64,000 nt of DNA from Afipia sp. Root123D2 (GTDB lineage Bacteria > Pseudomonadota > Alphaproteobacteria > Rhizobiales > Xanthobacteraceae): positions 187,476 to 251,475 of the forward strand of contig NZ_LMDP01000001.1 in the NCBI RefSeq assembly GCF_001425835.1. The letters are read 5' to 3'. Shown piece after piece: positions 8,740 through 17,353 of the stretch (its first letter is position 1; every line of letters starts with the position of its first letter). The notes under the pieces were generated by a model. That model made no database searches and had not been told where the DNA came from. It saw only the letters and a program-made list of their open reading frames with translations. The position numbers and the translations under genes were made by a program.

Positions 8740-9074
8740 GAAATCTCGCCCGGGTCTTAAAGGGTCAATCGCGCGTCTATCACTCACCGGCCACGACTTG
8801 CGTAAGCGCGAACCCGGCAAAGCCCATGAAACGAACAACGCGCCACGAATTATGTGCCTCGGACAGCTTAAGTTGAGTGGCGGGTGCGAATTTGCGTGAT
8901 TTGAACGACGTTTGGCCCGCTCTGCGCGAGCAGACGTCCGGCCTCCGTCTTAGTCAGATTGGACTGCCCTTGCAGTTCATCTGAGGAATTCTGGCCCATT
9001 GGTGGCTCCGGGACGGATCAGTGTAGAAAAATCTGGCGCCGCCGCGCTCTCGAGGGCAGCCTTGTCGATGGAAA
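8740..9074. other. Non-coding stretch, nothing recognised
   Basis: 335 bases between the pstS promoter region and the terminator of the BON gene. A 108-codon open frame on the plus strand (8573-8899) runs antisense into the pstS signal region, has no ribosome site or family resemblance, and was not accepted. Confidence 0.4.
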
Positions 9075-9106
9075 CTTACGGCGTCCCGTGTCGAGGACGC
9101 CGTAAG
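9075..9106 (-). terminator. Strong hairpin terminator after the BON-domain gene
   Basis: Perfect 12-bp stem (9075-9086 with 9095-9106, CTTACGGCGTCC and its complement) with an 8-nt loop, 9 bp beyond the stop of the BON gene. The following T tract on the minus strand is short (GTTTCC). Confidence 0.7.
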
Positions 9107-9115
9107 CAAGCGACC

Positions 9116-9766
9116 TTAAGTGATGGTGAGGCGGTCCTCGACCGACGCGACGCCTGCAGCTGACCAAGCCGCGTTCTCGACGGCTCGGCGCTCATCCCAG
9201 TTGTCGACCTTACCCTCAAGCACCACTTTGTTGCCGCCCTGCACGGTGACACGGATGGCCTTGGCTTCGACCTCGGCGTGGCGCTTCAGCGCGGACTCGA
9301 TCTTGGCCTTCACGTTTGCGGCTTCGATGCGCGGCTTGATAGTGATCTTGTTGGTCACGCCCCGTACGCCCGACAGCTTGCGGACATCATCTTCGGCTGC
9401 GGTTTTGTTGTAATACCAATCGACATTTCCGCTCAAAGTCACCCATCCGTCCTGGACCAGAACGTCGACCGCGCCGTTTGGGATCAGAATATCCCAGTTC
9501 AGGATATCGGCGGCGCGCTTGGCAATCTGATCGTCCGCCGCCTGTTTTTGAAACGGATAGCGCACTTCGATGTTCTCGGCGATAGCTTGGACGCCTTTGA
9601 CACGTCGCGCCGCTGTGATCGCCGCAACTTTTTCCGCGTAGCTGTTGACGTGACCGGTAAGGCTGACGACATTCTTGTCAACGGCAACGCCAATGTGCTC
9701 GCCATCAAAACGCGGGTCGAATTCAAGTTCGTCGATGATGTCTTGTCGGAGTATAGAGTCAGTCAT
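9116..9766 (-). CDS. Triple BON-domain protein
   Basis: A 216-residue protein with three BON (OsmY/nodulation) repeats, about residues 5-72, 77-145 and 150-216. Each has the pattern of a variable helix, VxVxxGxVxLxGxV and a helix before a conserved Gly: VVSLTGHVNS, WVTLSGNVDW and KVVLEGKVDN. The start at 9766 is set by GGAGG just upstream. BON domains bind phospholipid and are linked to envelope or osmotic stress. No signal peptide is visible, unlike OsmY, so it may act in the cytoplasm or at the inner face. A perfect FNR/FixK box lies 64.5 bp upstream and a strong terminator follows, so it is a single-gene unit. Confidence 0.9.
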   Translation of the reverse strand: MTDSILRQDIIDELEFDPRFDGEHIGVAVDKNVVSLTGHVNSYAEKVAAITAARRVKGVQAIAENIEVRYPFQKQAADDQIAKRAADILNWDILIPNGAVDVLVQDGWVTLSGNVDWYYNKTAAEDDVRKLSGVRGVTNKITIKPRIEAANVKAKIESALKRHAEVEAKAIRVTVQGGNKVVLEGKVDNWDERRAVENAAWSAAGVASVEDRLTIT

Positions 9767-9823
9767 GCTTGCCTCCATGGCTAGAGTGGGAGACGCATCT
9801 TCTGCTCATGCGAAAGCCAAACT

Positions 9824-9837
9824 TTGATCCGAATCAA
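9824..9837 (-). promoter_or_regulatory. Perfect FNR/FixK-type box upstream of the BON gene
   Basis: TTGAT-CCGA-ATCAA, perfect palindrome, centre 64.5 bp before the start codon at 9766. Confidence 0.65.
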
Positions 9838-9896
9838 GTGCTAGGATGATGGCATTCCTGATCCGACAACTCCCACGTCTTAACAAAGTCGATTTC

Positions 9897-10604
9897 TTAC
9901 AGGGTTCCAACGGGATCAGATGTCGTTTCGTCCTTTGCCTGCCGGCCGTCGACAACATGAATCCGGCGGTGCATTTGGGAGGCGAGATTGAGGTCATGGG
10001 TGACTGCCACGACCGTTTTTCCGCGCAGCGCCACCAAGTCGCGGAGAATTCCGAACACCTGAGAGGTGGCAAGGGTATCCAAGCTCCCGGTCGGCTCGTC
10101 GGCGAGAATTACTGGCGGATCGTTCGCCAGCGCGCGTGCTACGGCGACACGCTGGCGCTGTCCACCGGATAACTGGTCGGGGGTCTTGTGGCGATGGTCG
10201 CCAAGCCCGAACGAGGCCAACAAATCCTCGGCGCGTGAGCTGGCGGCGCGAGGCGACAGCTTACCCAGAGCGTGCATCGGCAGTGCCACATTTTCGGTGA
10301 TGCTAAACTCAGGGAGCAGAAAGTGAAACTGGAAGACGAACCCTATGCGGGTCAGCCGCACTTCGGAGCGTTCGTCCTCGGTCATGGCAGTCGTTGAGCG
10401 GTTGTCGATCAGGACGTCGCCGCTGGTCGGCAGGTCGAGCAGGCCCAGGAGGTACAGCAGGGATGATTTTCCTGAACCGGAGGGGCCGGTGATGCCGATG
10501 AATTCGCTGGGCATGATCTCGAGGTTGATGTCCTGGACGAGTGTCACCGGCACGATCCCGCTCAGGATTTTAGTCACCCTCCTTGCCTCGATGAGGGGGG
10601 TCAT
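9897..10604 (-). CDS. ABC transporter ATPase, MacB/LolD type
   Basis: A 235-residue ATPase with Walker [10 protein letters not shown] (residues 40-48), the Q-loop in [12 protein letters not shown], the ABC signature [15 protein letters not shown] and Walker [13 protein letters not shown], followed by the switch His in VAVTHDLN. These are typical of the LolD/MacB/DevA branch, which drives mechanotransmission rather than substrate import. It overlaps the permease gene by 4 bp and is last in the operon adaptor-permease-ATPase. The substrate is unknown; relatives export lipoproteins, glycolipids, peptides or macrolides. Confidence 0.9.
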   Translation of the reverse strand: MTPLIEARRVTKILSGIVPVTLVQDINLEIMPSEFIGITGPSGSGKSSLLYLLGLLDLPTSGDVLIDNRSTTAMTEDERSEVRLTRIGFVFQFHFLLPEFSITENVALPMHALGKLSPRAASSRAEDLLASFGLGDHRHKTPDQLSGGQRQRVAVARALANDPPVILADEPTGSLDTLATSQVFGILRDLVALRGKTVVAVTHDLNLASQMHRRIHVVDGRQAKDETTSDPVGTL

Positions 10605-11836
10605 GTGGCGCCCCTGATGATGTCGACAGGATGCAGCCGCGCTGCGGCGCGCGCCGGAAAGTAGCCGGCTATCAGGCTGGACAACAACGCAACGCCGGTG
10701 GCGAGCAAATAGTGTTTTGCCGAATAGAGCACCGGTAGATGATTATAATCGGAGAACGGCGTCTTGAATTCGAGGGTGGCCAGCCCCCGCGTCAGCAGAT
10801 ATCCGAAGACCCAGCCCAGCATGGCTCCAACAAGTCCGATCAGTATTGCTTCGATAATGAAGATCGATCGAATGGTCGCGGTCTTGAAGCCGAGCGATTT
10901 CAGAATCGCGATATCCCGGGTCTTTTCATGTGTGATGGTGGAGATGATGTTGTAGGTACCAAAGCTGGCGACAAGAAGAATGGCTCCAACAATCGTGTAC
11001 ATCAGCACGTTGCGCAGCGTGATCGCCGCCAACAGATCTTCCTGTGCCTCCTGCCAGGAGACCGATTTATAGCCGGTCTGCTCACCGATCCGCTCGCTGA
11101 TCAGGCGGGCTTCCATCGGGTCACGAGTACGTATGCGAATCTCGTTGACGACGCCGGTTTGCCGTTCGAGGATCTGTGCGGTCTTGAGTAGGACATAACC
11201 GGTGGTCTCGTCGGTGGCGCGGAAGCCGGAGTGGAAGGTGCCGACCACGTTGGCGCTCATTATGGCGCCTTCTGCAGAGGCAAGGGTGATGCTGGAATTA
11301 ACCCGAGCGCCGATCTTGTCTGCCAGCCGGTCGCCCAGCAGGATCGCATTCGAGGAGCGATACAGCGACGCCAAAGTCCCCTGGCGCATATGCGTGGCCA
11401 GATTGGATACTTCGCCTTCGGTGCGTGGGTCGATCCCAATGACCGATATCGTCAGGTTGCGGCCGGCGAAACGCAGCACCGCCTTTGATTGCACCGAGGG
11501 AGTCAGCGCTCCCGCTACCCAGGATTGCAGCGATGCGATCGTGGCCATCGGATTCTTGATCCCCGGTCGGCGTGCCTCGGGGGTCAAGCCGTGAAACTCG
11601 GCGGCCTGAAAGATGATGTTAGCGGGCTGGCGCGTCGGCTCGCGGAGTTCGTCGGTCACGGAGATATGCGGCAAGGCGTCAACCAGGGTCTTGATGAAAT
11701 CGTCCTGCGATCCTTCCATCATGGCCGCCATCATGATTGAAAAACCAACACCGGTCGTGACACCTGCAATCGCTACCAGCGTCTGACGGGCGCGCCGGCG
11801 CACATGGGTCCAGGCTATGGTGAGGACCAGTCTCAC
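10601..11836 (-). CDS. ABC transporter permease, FtsX/MacB-LolC type
   Basis: A 411-residue permease. An N-terminal membrane segment (about residues 16-40) is followed by a large periplasmic MacB_PCD-like domain (about 45-275). Three further membrane segments form the FtsX domain, with the coupling sequence THEKTRDIAILKSLGFKTATIRSIF between them and the end PARAAARLHPVDIIRG. That end is the classic FtsX/LolC/MacB motif. It overlaps both neighbours by 4 bp, indicating tight translational coupling. Confidence 0.9.
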   Translation of the reverse strand: MRLVLTIAWTHVRRRARQTLVAIAGVTTGVGFSIMMAAMMEGSQDDFIKTLVDALPHISVTDELREPTRQPANIIFQAAEFHGLTPEARRPGIKNPMATIASLQSWVAGALTPSVQSKAVLRFAGRNLTISVIGIDPRTEGEVSNLATHMRQGTLASLYRSSNAILLGDRLADKIGARVNSSITLASAEGAIMSANVVGTFHSGFRATDETTGYVLLKTAQILERQTGVVNEIRIRTRDPMEARLISERIGEQTGYKSVSWQEAQEDLLAAITLRNVLMYTIVGAILLVASFGTYNIISTITHEKTRDIAILKSLGFKTATIRSIFIIEAILIGLVGAMLGWVFGYLLTRGLATLEFKTPFSDYNHLPVLYSAKHYLLATGVALLSSLIAGYFPARAAARLHPVDIIRGAT

Positions 11837-12915
11837 GGTGTTACCGGCTCCGCGATTAGGGAACGGACGCGCGATCCATCCTTGATGTTCGTCGTGGCAG
11901 GGGAGACAACCAGTTCTCCCTCGGTCACCCCTTTGACGATCTCGACGAAGCCCGTACCGCGAATCCCGATCTCGACCTTGCGCTGGCGAGCGTGGTCGGT
12001 TTCGATAATGAACAGGCTATTGCCCACGACGGCATTGGCCGGCACCAGGATTGCATCCGGCTTTTCGCGGCTGACGATATTCGCCTCGACGCTTATCCCA
12101 ACCGGCAACGGCGTGTCGTAGGGCAAGCCGATCCTGACCCGAAAGGTCTTCGCAACAGGGTCGCCAGCCGGCGTTATCTGCTTGACGACGCCGGGCAAGA
12201 CCTGGTTAGCGAACGCATCGGTGCGCAGCAAAGCCCGCTGTCCGACGCGGACGCGGGGAATATCCTCCTCATTGACTTCAGCGACGACCCATAACGGCCT
12301 CTCGAGGCCGATACGGTACAAAATGGTCCCCGGCTCGACCATATCGCCAACTTCGCCGTCCTCCTTCAAGACGGTCCCATCCATTGGTGCTATCACCTTA
12401 TAGTATTGAAGCCGTTGCGCCTGTGCCGCGACCTGCGCCCTGATGCGGGCAAGGTCGCTCTCCGCCTTCTGGTGGGCCTGGGATGTCGTCACGCCGCGCG
12501 CCAGCAACTGGTCCTGGCGGTCAAATTCGCGACGCTGAAATTCCTCCAACGCTCGCAGGTCATTCAGCGTGGCGACCGCTTCCTTGTCGTCAAGGCGGGC
12601 CAGCACATCGCCTTTCTGGACAGTCCTGCCTTCACACCTGCAACGCTCGACAATGCGGCCACGGACGAGCGGCGTCGAGCGCGACCATGTTTCAGGCTCG
12701 ACCGCTCCCGTGGCGTAGACGATTTCCGCTGCCGAGCCGCGCGTCACTCGAACCGCCGAAACTGCCGGTCCGCGGTACAACCACCACATCATGGCCGCCA
12801 TCCCGAAACCGAGCGCAACCACAATCCCCAGCTTCCACGGATATCGACGCGACATGTCCGCTGGTTGCCCGGCAGCGACTTCTTTCACTTCGGTTGCGGG
12901 TAACCTCATGTCCAT
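11833..12915 (-). CDS. HlyD/MacA-type periplasmic adaptor
   Basis: A 360-residue membrane fusion protein. It has an N-terminal cytoplasmic tail, one membrane segment (about residues 28-46), a biotinyl-lipoyl half motif (TPLVRGRIVERCRCEGRTV, KGDVLARLDD), a coiled-coil hairpin (about 115-175), the second lipoyl half (APMDGTVLKEDGEVGDMVEPG) and beta-barrel sequences. With the permease and ATPase it forms a tripartite-type exporter resembling DevBCA or MacAB, but no TolC-like gene is nearby. It starts 20 bp after the 134-residue gene at 12936 and so probably shares that gene's FNR/FixK-type promoter. Confidence 0.9.
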   Translation of the reverse strand: MDMRLPATEVKEVAAGQPADMSRRYPWKLGIVVALGFGMAAMMWWLYRGPAVSAVRVTRGSAAEIVYATGAVEPETWSRSTPLVRGRIVERCRCEGRTVQKGDVLARLDDKEAVATLNDLRALEEFQRREFDRQDQLLARGVTTSQAHQKAESDLARIRAQVAAQAQRLQYYKVIAPMDGTVLKEDGEVGDMVEPGTILYRIGLERPLWVVAEVNEEDIPRVRVGQRALLRTDAFANQVLPGVVKQITPAGDPVAKTFRVRIGLPYDTPLPVGISVEANIVSREKPDAILVPANAVVGNSLFIIETDHARQRKVEIGIRGTGFVEIVKGVTEGELVVSPATTNIKDGSRVRSLIAEPVTP

Positions 12916-12935
12916 GATGATTAAGCCGTGTGCGC

Positions 12936-13340
12936 TTATCCGGTGATTGCGCCAGCTCGCGCCGGACCGATGCCGAAATAGTGTCTGGCATAAGCGACGA
13001 TTTCGCCATCGCTCGGATGATCCGCCGCTTCCACAGCAACGATGCAGTGACCGATTTTCGAATCCTGATCATGAAAGCATTTGGCGAGTTCCGTCCTGGC
13101 GGTGGAAGGGCCGATGATCAGGATCTGAGCGGCGCCACGGACGGCGTCCCTCACTTGAGCTAGGAATTTGAGATCCGGAGCCGCGTGACCACTGCCAATC
13201 GTATTGGCCTTGTGATGGAGGTGACGGGTCGGCAGATGAGGATGCGGCACAATCTGCTCTTCGCCGGAGAGCCCGATGTGGAGCCGAACCTGCGAATGGT
13301 CGATACAGACGATCGCGCGGAGGTGGGTAGGCATAGCCAT
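12936..13340 (-). CDS. eRF1-domain-3-like small protein ('translational machinery protein' family)
   Basis: A 134-residue soluble protein starting MAMPTHLRAIVCIDHSQVRL, with a His-rich middle (PHPHLPTRHLHHKA), then LKFLAQVRDAVRGAAQILIIGPSTARTELAKC and a C-terminal AADHPSDGEIVAYARHYFG. This is the pattern of a proteobacterial family usually named 'translational machinery protein', related to the C-terminal domain of eRF1/Pelota and to host-attachment proteins. Function is unproven. AAGGA precedes the first ATG. It is first in a likely four-gene operon with the ABC exporter, behind a near-perfect FNR/FixK box. Confidence 0.75.
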   Translation of the reverse strand: MAMPTHLRAIVCIDHSQVRLHIGLSGEEQIVPHPHLPTRHLHHKANTIGSGHAAPDLKFLAQVRDAVRGAAQILIIGPSTARTELAKCFHDQDSKIGHCIVAVEAADHPSDGEIVAYARHYFGIGPARAGAITG

Positions 13341-13398
13341 GTCCTTGCGTGAGCCTCGTGGTTAAACTCCATTCTGCTACGCCATCCTCGGCATGGCC

Positions 13399-13412
13399 TT
13401 GATCCAGATCAG
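13399..13412 (-). promoter_or_regulatory. FNR/FixK-type box upstream of the 12.9-13.3 kb gene and ABC operon
   Basis: TTGAT-CCAG-ATCAG, one mismatch in the last base. Centre 65.5 bp before the start at 13340. Confidence 0.55.
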
Positions 13413-13470
13413 TGAGGGCAGGCGTGGCCGTGGTGCCGGGCCGTAACTTACGAGATAGCAGTTTGCTGCC

Positions 13471-15009
13471 TCACTCGCCTCGCAAGCCAGGAATGGCAGA
13501 CTGACATAATTGCAACGTCTGCTCTGGTGTTCCCGACGCATCGATGAGCGACCAATCGACCGCGCCTATATGGTATTTTTCCTGAAGCGCAGCGATCTCG
13601 GGTGTGGCGTCGGACGCATCGCGTCCGCGGGTGCCGACGCGACGCTGTCGTGTCGCAAGGTCGGTATGGAGATAGAGACCGGCGAACCTGACGCCCAACT
13701 TGCTTGCGTCGTCGCAGATCGCGGTTCGTTCGGCTTGGTCGGCGAATACGGCGTCGATCACAACCGAATGACCTTGCGAAAGAATGCGAGTAGCCTGTTG
13801 CCCGAGCACTTCGTAAATCTGCCGGTTAATCTCCGGCCGGTATGCGGTCTCGGGGAGCCGATCGGTTTCGTTGACGTGCAGGAGCCGCTTTCTTAGCACG
13901 TCGCTCCGTAGCACGACGGCGCCTGGATCGGGGTTGACGTAGGGCGCGAGCGCTCGGGCCAGCACGGATTTTCCGGTTCCGGACAGGCCGCCAACCGCGA
14001 TCATGATCGGCGCAACCGGCCGGATCAATCGGAGCGCCAGCTCGAAATAGACGCGGGCCGATTGCCTGATGTCCGCTTCATCGCGACAAGCCGGACCAAG
14101 CCGGGCAAGCATCACATTGGCGCGAATGGCGGCGCGCAACGACATCAACAACGGGAGCGCTCCGAGCGCATCGAGATTTTCGAGGGGAGACCTGCTTAGA
14201 TATCGGTTCATGAGGCCGTTTGCCGCAGCGTGCTGATTGTAGCGGATGAAGTCCATCAGCGGAAATGCAAGGTCATAGAGCACATCGGTGGATGCGATCG
14301 TTGGGTCGAATTCGATGGCGTCGAATAGAACAGGCTTGTCATCTATCAACACAATATTCCCTAGATGCAGATCGCCATGGCAATGCCGCGCAAAGCCCGC
14401 ACTGCCTCGCTGCTGTAACAGCCCGCCAATCCGACCTAGTGCGGAATACGATGCGTCGTCGAGCTGGTCGATGTGACGTTCGGGGAAGCAGGCTGCCGCG
14501 CGGAACGCCGAGGTATTGCCGGCGAGTATGCCTGGAATCGATTGAATCCATGGGCCAGCAGCGACGGGTGGGGCAGCGAGGTGGGACGCCGAGATCGTGT
14601 CGGTGATGGCGTCGATCAGCGCGGGATCGAGCGGACCGGCTTCTGCGAGATGATCAATGGTCCGGCTTTCATCAAAGCGGACCATCTCGATCGCAAACTC
14701 GACCGGCGTTCCTTCCCCATCGATGCTCAGCGAACCCTGGCTGTCCTCGGTAATCGGGATGACGCGGCGATAGATCTGCGGTGCAAACCGGCGGCTTATG
14801 GTTATCTCCTGCTCGCAGGCCGCTTTTCGCTTCGCCAGCGTCGAATAATCGAGATAGGGGAAACGGATAGCGCGCTTGATCTTTAGCGCCCGTTTACCTT
14901 CGAGAAAGACCGATGCCGCGTGGGTATCGATCCGGTGAACCTGCGGATGGGTCGCCGGGTCGGTCAGAAAGGCAAAGACACGCTCCTGATCGTGGGAGTC
15001 GGCTGTCAT
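13471..15009 (-). CDS. Fusion of APH-like kinase and P-loop (AAA_33/zeta-like) kinase
   Basis: A 512-residue two-domain protein. The first half is an aminoglycoside-phosphotransferase-like kinase with catalytic HGDLHLGN (Asp213, Asn218) and LFDAIEFD (Asp230 for Mg2+). The second half starts at about residue 333 with Walker A GGLSGTGKS (340-348) and continues with VVIDAVFADQAER and an Arg-rich lid, as in small P-loop kinases. This fusion is widespread in proteobacteria and its substrate is unknown; it is not evidence of drug resistance. It follows the alcohol dehydrogenase by 39 bp and probably belongs to the unit read from the CBS promoter at 17.2 kb. Confidence 0.85.
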   Translation of the reverse strand: MTADSHDQERVFAFLTDPATHPQVHRIDTHAASVFLEGKRALKIKRAIRFPYLDYSTLAKRKAACEQEITISRRFAPQIYRRVIPITEDSQGSLSIDGEGTPVEFAIEMVRFDESRTIDHLAEAGPLDPALIDAITDTISASHLAAPPVAAGPWIQSIPGILAGNTSAFRAAACFPERHIDQLDDASYSALGRIGGLLQQRGSAGFARHCHGDLHLGNIVLIDDKPVLFDAIEFDPTIASTDVLYDLAFPLMDFIRYNQHAAANGLMNRYLSRSPLENLDALGALPLLMSLRAAIRANVMLARLGPACRDEADIRQSARVYFELALRLIRPVAPIMIAVGGLSGTGKSVLARALAPYVNPDPGAVVLRSDVLRKRLLHVNETDRLPETAYRPEINRQIYEVLGQQATRILSQGHSVVIDAVFADQAERTAICDDASKLGVRFAGLYLHTDLATRQRRVGTRGRDASDATPEIAALQEKYHIGAVDWSLIDASGTPEQTLQLCQSAIPGLRGE

Positions 15010-15048
15010 TTAAGCTTGCTCTGCCGCTGAACTCGTCATGTCGAGTAT

Positions 15049-16032
15049 CTAGAGTTTGAGAACTGCCGCACCCAAAATCTGTCCGTTTCGCAGCTTTTTG
15101 AGAACCTCATTGGCCTCGACCAACGGGAACGCTGTCGTCTGGGTCTTGATCCCCGCCTGAGGTGCGATTTTGAAGAAATCCAGCCCGTCCTGGCGCGTCA
15201 GGTTGGCGACCGACACCAGTTGTCGTTCTCCCCATAGCAAATGATAGGGAAAACCCGGAATATCGCTCATGTGAATGCCGGCGCATATGACCCGGCCGCC
15301 CTTGCGTACCGCACGCAACGCAGCCGGCACCAATCGCCCGGCGGGAGCATAGATGATCGCGGCATCGAGCGGAGCGTCAGGCAATTGGTCCGATGCGCCG
15401 GCCCATACCGCGCCCAGACCACGGGCAAAATCTTGCGCCGCAATGTCATCGCTACGGGTGAAAGCGTATACGCATCGACCCTGCCAGCGTGCAGCTTGGG
15501 CGACGATGTGCCCGGCGGCGCCGAAACCATAAATACCAAGCCGCTCGGCGCTGCCCGCCATCACCAGTGATCGCCAGCCGATCAAGCCGGCACACAACAG
15601 TGGTGCGATCGAAACATCGGCGCCCTGATCGCCCAACGGGAAAGCGTAGCGGGCATCGGCAATGGCGTGCGTGGCAAAACCGCCGTCTCGCGTATAGCCG
15701 GTAAATAGCGGGCGGTCGCAAAGATTCTCCATGCCTTCCCTGCAGAAACGGCAGACGCCGCACGTGTACCCGAGCCAGGGAATGCCCACCCGGTCGCCGA
15801 TCCGGTGGTTGGTCACGTCGGCGCCAAGGAGGTCGACACGACCGACGATTTCATGGCCTGGAACGATGGGGTATCGGATGCCAGGCAGTTCCGCATCCAA
15901 AACGTGAAGATCGGTTCGACAGACTCCGCACGCGCCTACCTTCACGCGAACCTCGTTGGCGTGCGGAAGCGGATCGTCGCGCTCCTGAAGTTCCAGAAGC
16001 GATCTAGGAGAGGTGAGTGCCATCGCTCGCAA
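15049..16032 (-). CDS. Zinc-dependent alcohol dehydrogenase (MDR family, AdhA-like)
   Basis: A 327-residue medium-chain dehydrogenase. Catalytic zinc ligands are Cys38 (GACGVCRTD), His60-Glu61 (VPGHEIVG) and a later Cys. The structural zinc site has four Cys in CGVCRFCREGMENLC (91, 94, 97, 105). The Rossmann motif GIYGFGAAGHIVAQAA binds NAD(P)H. A start at 16032 or at the Met three codons later is possible. Family members oxidise or form short alcohols and aldehydes; NAD-linked alcohol formation would fit low-oxygen redox balancing. It lies between the CBS gene and the kinase fusion. Confidence 0.9.
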   Translation of the reverse strand: MRAMALTSPRSLLELQERDDPLPHANEVRVKVGACGVCRTDLHVLDAELPGIRYPIVPGHEIVGRVDLLGADVTNHRIGDRVGIPWLGYTCGVCRFCREGMENLCDRPLFTGYTRDGGFATHAIADARYAFPLGDQGADVSIAPLLCAGLIGWRSLVMAGSAERLGIYGFGAAGHIVAQAARWQGRCVYAFTRSDDIAAQDFARGLGAVWAGASDQLPDAPLDAAIIYAPAGRLVPAALRAVRKGGRVICAGIHMSDIPGFPYHLLWGERQLVSVANLTRQDGLDFFKIAPQAGIKTQTTAFPLVEANEVLKKLRNGQILGAAVLKL

Positions 16033-16055
16033 ATCTGTTTCTCCCGCTACGGCCG

Positions 16056-16429
16056 TCAGTGCGACATCAGCGTCGGCACGACCATGGACTGATCATGCCA
16101 CGCGTGACGTCGCCCAGAATGCGCTCCTGCAGTTGCAAATGACCATGGCCGCCCGTTACAATCAGAGACCGTCGTTCGCCGCGATCTATCGGCGTGGTCG
16201 GCATCCATCTGCTGGATCGGTACGATCGCGCCATACTGAGCCAGATGGATTGATACGGCTTTTTCGCAGATGCTCAGCGGGCGTCTCCGATTCATCGATA
16301 TTGATGACTTGCGCCCGCTTTAGGAACGGCGCTGCATCGCGAAACGCCGGCGCGGCAAGGCGGCAGGTTGATATCCCCAACACACCAGTCTGCTGCCGGC
16401 CCGGGATAACTGGTCTGTGCAGCCCCAGC
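16056..16429 (-). pseudogene. Remnant of a UspA-type universal stress protein
   Basis: Pieces of the C-terminal half of a Usp protein lie in different minus-strand frames. FRDAAPFLKRAQVINIDES resembles the AREAARAVADALPFLKxA helix of Usp second domains. VSIHLAQYG and MDADHAD sit in another frame. The last piece reads AGAHSGRRHAW then VVPTLMSH, the normal Usp tail, while the ATP-loop sequence (LQERILGDVTRGM) is in a third frame. No continuous frame remains. It occupies the gap between the CBS gene and the alcohol dehydrogenase, so the operon once carried a Usp gene here. Confidence 0.65.
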
Positions 16430-17116
16430 TCACTCCCATCCGCCAGCGGGGCGGATAGTCAGATTGTCATTGACTGCGCATACATCAGGGACCGATTCAG
16501 CGGCAACCTTGATGGCCTTCCGTTCAGCTAGGGATTCGGCAATGCCCCAGAGGTCCACGACACCCGCATTGACAGTCACGTTTAGCATCGCCGTATGCGC
16601 CCACGGTTGATTCTTCAGGTGAGAAAGTATCCGCTCCCGGATCGTGGTATCGGAAAGCGGAATATCGAGCAATTTACGAGCGGTTGCTACAGCCTGAATG
16701 AGGTTTGCCCGGCTGACAATGCCGACCAACTGGCCGTTCTCCACAATAGGCACCCGTTTGATCGCGTTCTTCTCCATTAAGGTCGCGACCTCGTGCAGTG
16801 GTGTCTCTGGAGAGGCCACAATGACCTTGCGGGTCATTATATCTGAAACTTTACGGCCGTGAGACTTGACATACTCGGCCGCGAGCGTATCGCTGCCCAT
16901 AAAGATCTCAAACCACCATGGGCGGTGTCGCTCTGTGCCGGCCTCAACGCGGTGCAGGAGGTCGCCTTCGCTGAGAATGCCAACGAGTTTTCCCTGACTG
17001 TCGATCACAGGCACTGCACTGATCTTTTTTTTCAGGAACAGTTCGGCTACCTCCTTCACGGAAGTAGAAGGCTTCACCGTGATGACTGGCGCAACCATGA
17101 CGTCACGAGCATGCAT
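16430..17116 (-). CDS. Two CBS domains plus BON domain protein
   Basis: A 228-residue protein. CBS1 (about residues 1-60: MHARDVMVAPVITV, SAVPVIDSQGKLVGILSEGDLL) and CBS2 (about 88-145: VSDIMTRKVIVA, IKRVPIVENGQLVGIVSRANLI) form a Bateman module that senses adenine nucleotides. A BON domain follows (about 155-225: LNVTVNAGVVDLWG, DVCAVNDNLTIRP). This CBS-CBS-BON arrangement is common in rhizobial stress genes. The sensed ligand and target are unknown. A perfect FNR/FixK box lies 59.5 bp upstream, with TACACA at 17141-17136 as possible -10. Confidence 0.9.
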   Translation of the reverse strand: MHARDVMVAPVITVKPSTSVKEVAELFLKKKISAVPVIDSQGKLVGILSEGDLLHRVEAGTERHRPWWFEIFMGSDTLAAEYVKSHGRKVSDIMTRKVIVASPETPLHEVATLMEKNAIKRVPIVENGQLVGIVSRANLIQAVATARKLLDIPLSDTTIRERILSHLKNQPWAHTAMLNVTVNAGVVDLWGIAESLAERKAIKVAAESVPDVCAVNDNLTIRPAGGWE

Positions 17117-17168
17117 AGCAGATCTCCCTCGTTAGTGTGTAGGAGAGCCCTTCGAAGTGCTGCTGACG

Positions 17169-17182
17169 TTGATGCAAATCAA
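17169..17182 (-). promoter_or_regulatory. Perfect FNR/FixK-type box upstream of the CBS-BON gene
   Basis: TTGAT-GCAA-ATCAA, perfect palindrome, centre 59.5 bp before the start at 17116. The same 14 bp recur at 21840-21853. Confidence 0.65.
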
Positions 17183-17301
17183 CAACTGATCTAAGTCGTC
17201 GGCTGCGAGGGATGGATCTCAAGAATTTTTGGTAGGCGGCATGCGTCGGTTTCGCCGATCCTGCGGTAAGCATCTTCAATCACCGAGAGAGCCAAGGCTG
17301 T

Positions 17302-17315
17302 TTGACGCTGATCAA
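17302..17315 (+). promoter_or_regulatory. FNR/FixK-type box upstream of the hydrolase-phosphoribosyltransferase pair
   Basis: TTGAC-GCTG-ATCAA, which fits TTG(A/C)-N8-TCAA. Centre 45.5 bp before the ATG at 17354. With the box at 17169 it makes this a divergent promoter region controlled from two sites. Confidence 0.45.
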
Positions 17316-17353
17316 CATCGTCCGTGGCGAGAGGTGTAACATTTTTTGCTTCA

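Noticed and set aside
8641-8760. Pho box upstream of pstS
   Set aside because: No pair of CTGTCAT-like repeats was found; the best element is the FNR/FixK-type palindrome at 8726.
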